A stretch of DNA of 6,164 nt from Deinococcus sp. (GTDB lineage: Bacteria; Deinococcota; Deinococci; JACQHA01): positions 1-6,164 of the forward strand of contig JACQHA010000094.1 in the NCBI GenBank assembly GCA_016199255.1, in the 5' to 3' direction. Positions 5,987 to 6,164 of the stretch are shown here, piece after piece. Below the pieces are notes generated by a model. That model worked only from the letters and a program-made list of their open reading frames with translations, was not told the DNA's origin and made no database searches. Numbering within the stretch: position 1 is the stretch's first letter; the number at the start of each line of letters is the position of its first letter. The translations under genes and the position numbers were made by a program.

Positions 5987-6164
5987 CTAGCGGCCCTGCA
6001 CGGTCCACACGTCGCCAAACGAGTCAGGCGGGATGCGCACCTCGTCAGGCCGTTCCCGGTTGTACACCTCGCTGGCAGTGCTAATCAGCTGGGTGTCATC
6101 CTCCAGTGCCATCCAGCCGTGGTACACCCCAGGCGGCACGCCGATCAGCGTGGGGTTTCTGGCC
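5987..6164 (-). CDS. dTDP-4-dehydrorhamnose 3,5-epimerase-like cupin (RmlC family), C-terminal end only
   Basis: The last 58 codons of a gene entering from the right edge, ending at TAG (5987-5989). The visible part reads LIGVPPGVYHGWMALED and then SEVYNRERPDEVRIPPD. These match the RmlC pattern P-x-G-x-x-HGF followed by the (Y/F)Y-x-P-x-x-E-x-x-I segment, with Trp in place of the usual Phe after HG. The tail beyond this segment is short (about 20 residues, ending SFGDVWTVQGR), so this may be an RmlC-related epimerase acting on another 4-keto sugar rather than true RmlC. The catalytic histidine of the N-terminal half lies outside the window. Pairing with the downstream SDR suggests both modify the same NDP-sugar. 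Too short for a confident symbol. Confidence 0.75.
   Translation of the reverse strand, partial: ARNPTLIGVPPGVYHGWMALEDDTQLISTASEVYNRERPDEVRIPPDSFGDVWTVQGR

Noticed and set aside
5962..6018. 19-residue N-terminal extension of the SDR
   Set aside because: It overlaps the RmlC-like coding end, and GGAGGAG points to the ATG at 5959-5961, right at the Rossmann strand.

Overview
All recognisable genes lie on the minus strand in one close-packed, unidirectional block, so transcription enters from the right edge and leaves at the left edge. Both ends are cut inside genes. No RNA gene, mobile element, CRISPR array or intrinsic terminator was found. The content is bacterial and accessory-type: nucleotide-sugar biosynthesis for a surface polysaccharide (O-antigen, capsule or secondary cell-wall glycan). 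Strong GGAGG-type ribosome binding sites, GTG starts and a moderately high G+C content would fit a Firmicutes- or Chloroflexi-like bacterium, but the lineage cannot be settled from this window and that is only a guess.

In transcription order the layout is: (1) 5987-6164, the C-terminal end of a dTDP-4-dehydrorhamnose 3,5-epimerase-like cupin; (2) 4939-5961, an extended-SDR NAD-dependent sugar epimerase/dehydratase; (3) 4546-4914, a small cupin of the mannose-6-phosphate-isomerase type; (4) 3261-4478, an FAD-dependent L-2-hydroxyglutarate oxidase (LhgO); (5) a gap of about 160 bases (3100-3260) containing a possible 27-codon mini-ORF with a very strong Shine-Dalgarno site; (6) 1747-3099 WbpA-like UDP-GlcNAc 6-dehydrogenase; (7) 803-1750 WbpB-like 3-dehydrogenase; (8) 225-806 WbpD-like N-acetyltransferase; (9) 1-209, the N-terminus of a WbpE-like aminotransferase that continues past the left edge.

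Genes 6-9 form a recognisable pathway: UDP-GlcNAc is oxidised at C6 (WbpA) and at C3 (WbpB), transaminated at C3 (WbpE) and N-acetylated (WbpD) to give UDP-2,3-diacetamido-2,3-dideoxy-glucuronic acid. The wbpA/wbpB and wbpB/wbpD junctions are both 4-base ATGA overlaps, implying translational coupling. The C2-epimerase (WbpI) that would make the mannuronic form is not in the window.

The most interesting point is lhgO directly upstream of this pathway. Some WbpB enzymes recycle NADH by reducing 2-oxoglutarate to 2-hydroxyglutarate, and WbpE releases 2-oxoglutarate from glutamate. An LhgO could return the 2-hydroxyglutarate by-product to 2-oxoglutarate. This is a hypothesis, with open questions about stereochemistry and about which WbpB class is present here. 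Two further spots deserve attention: a hairpin that pairs with the lhgO ribosome binding site and is overlapped by a 19-codon ORF, and the mini-ORF between lhgO and wbpA.
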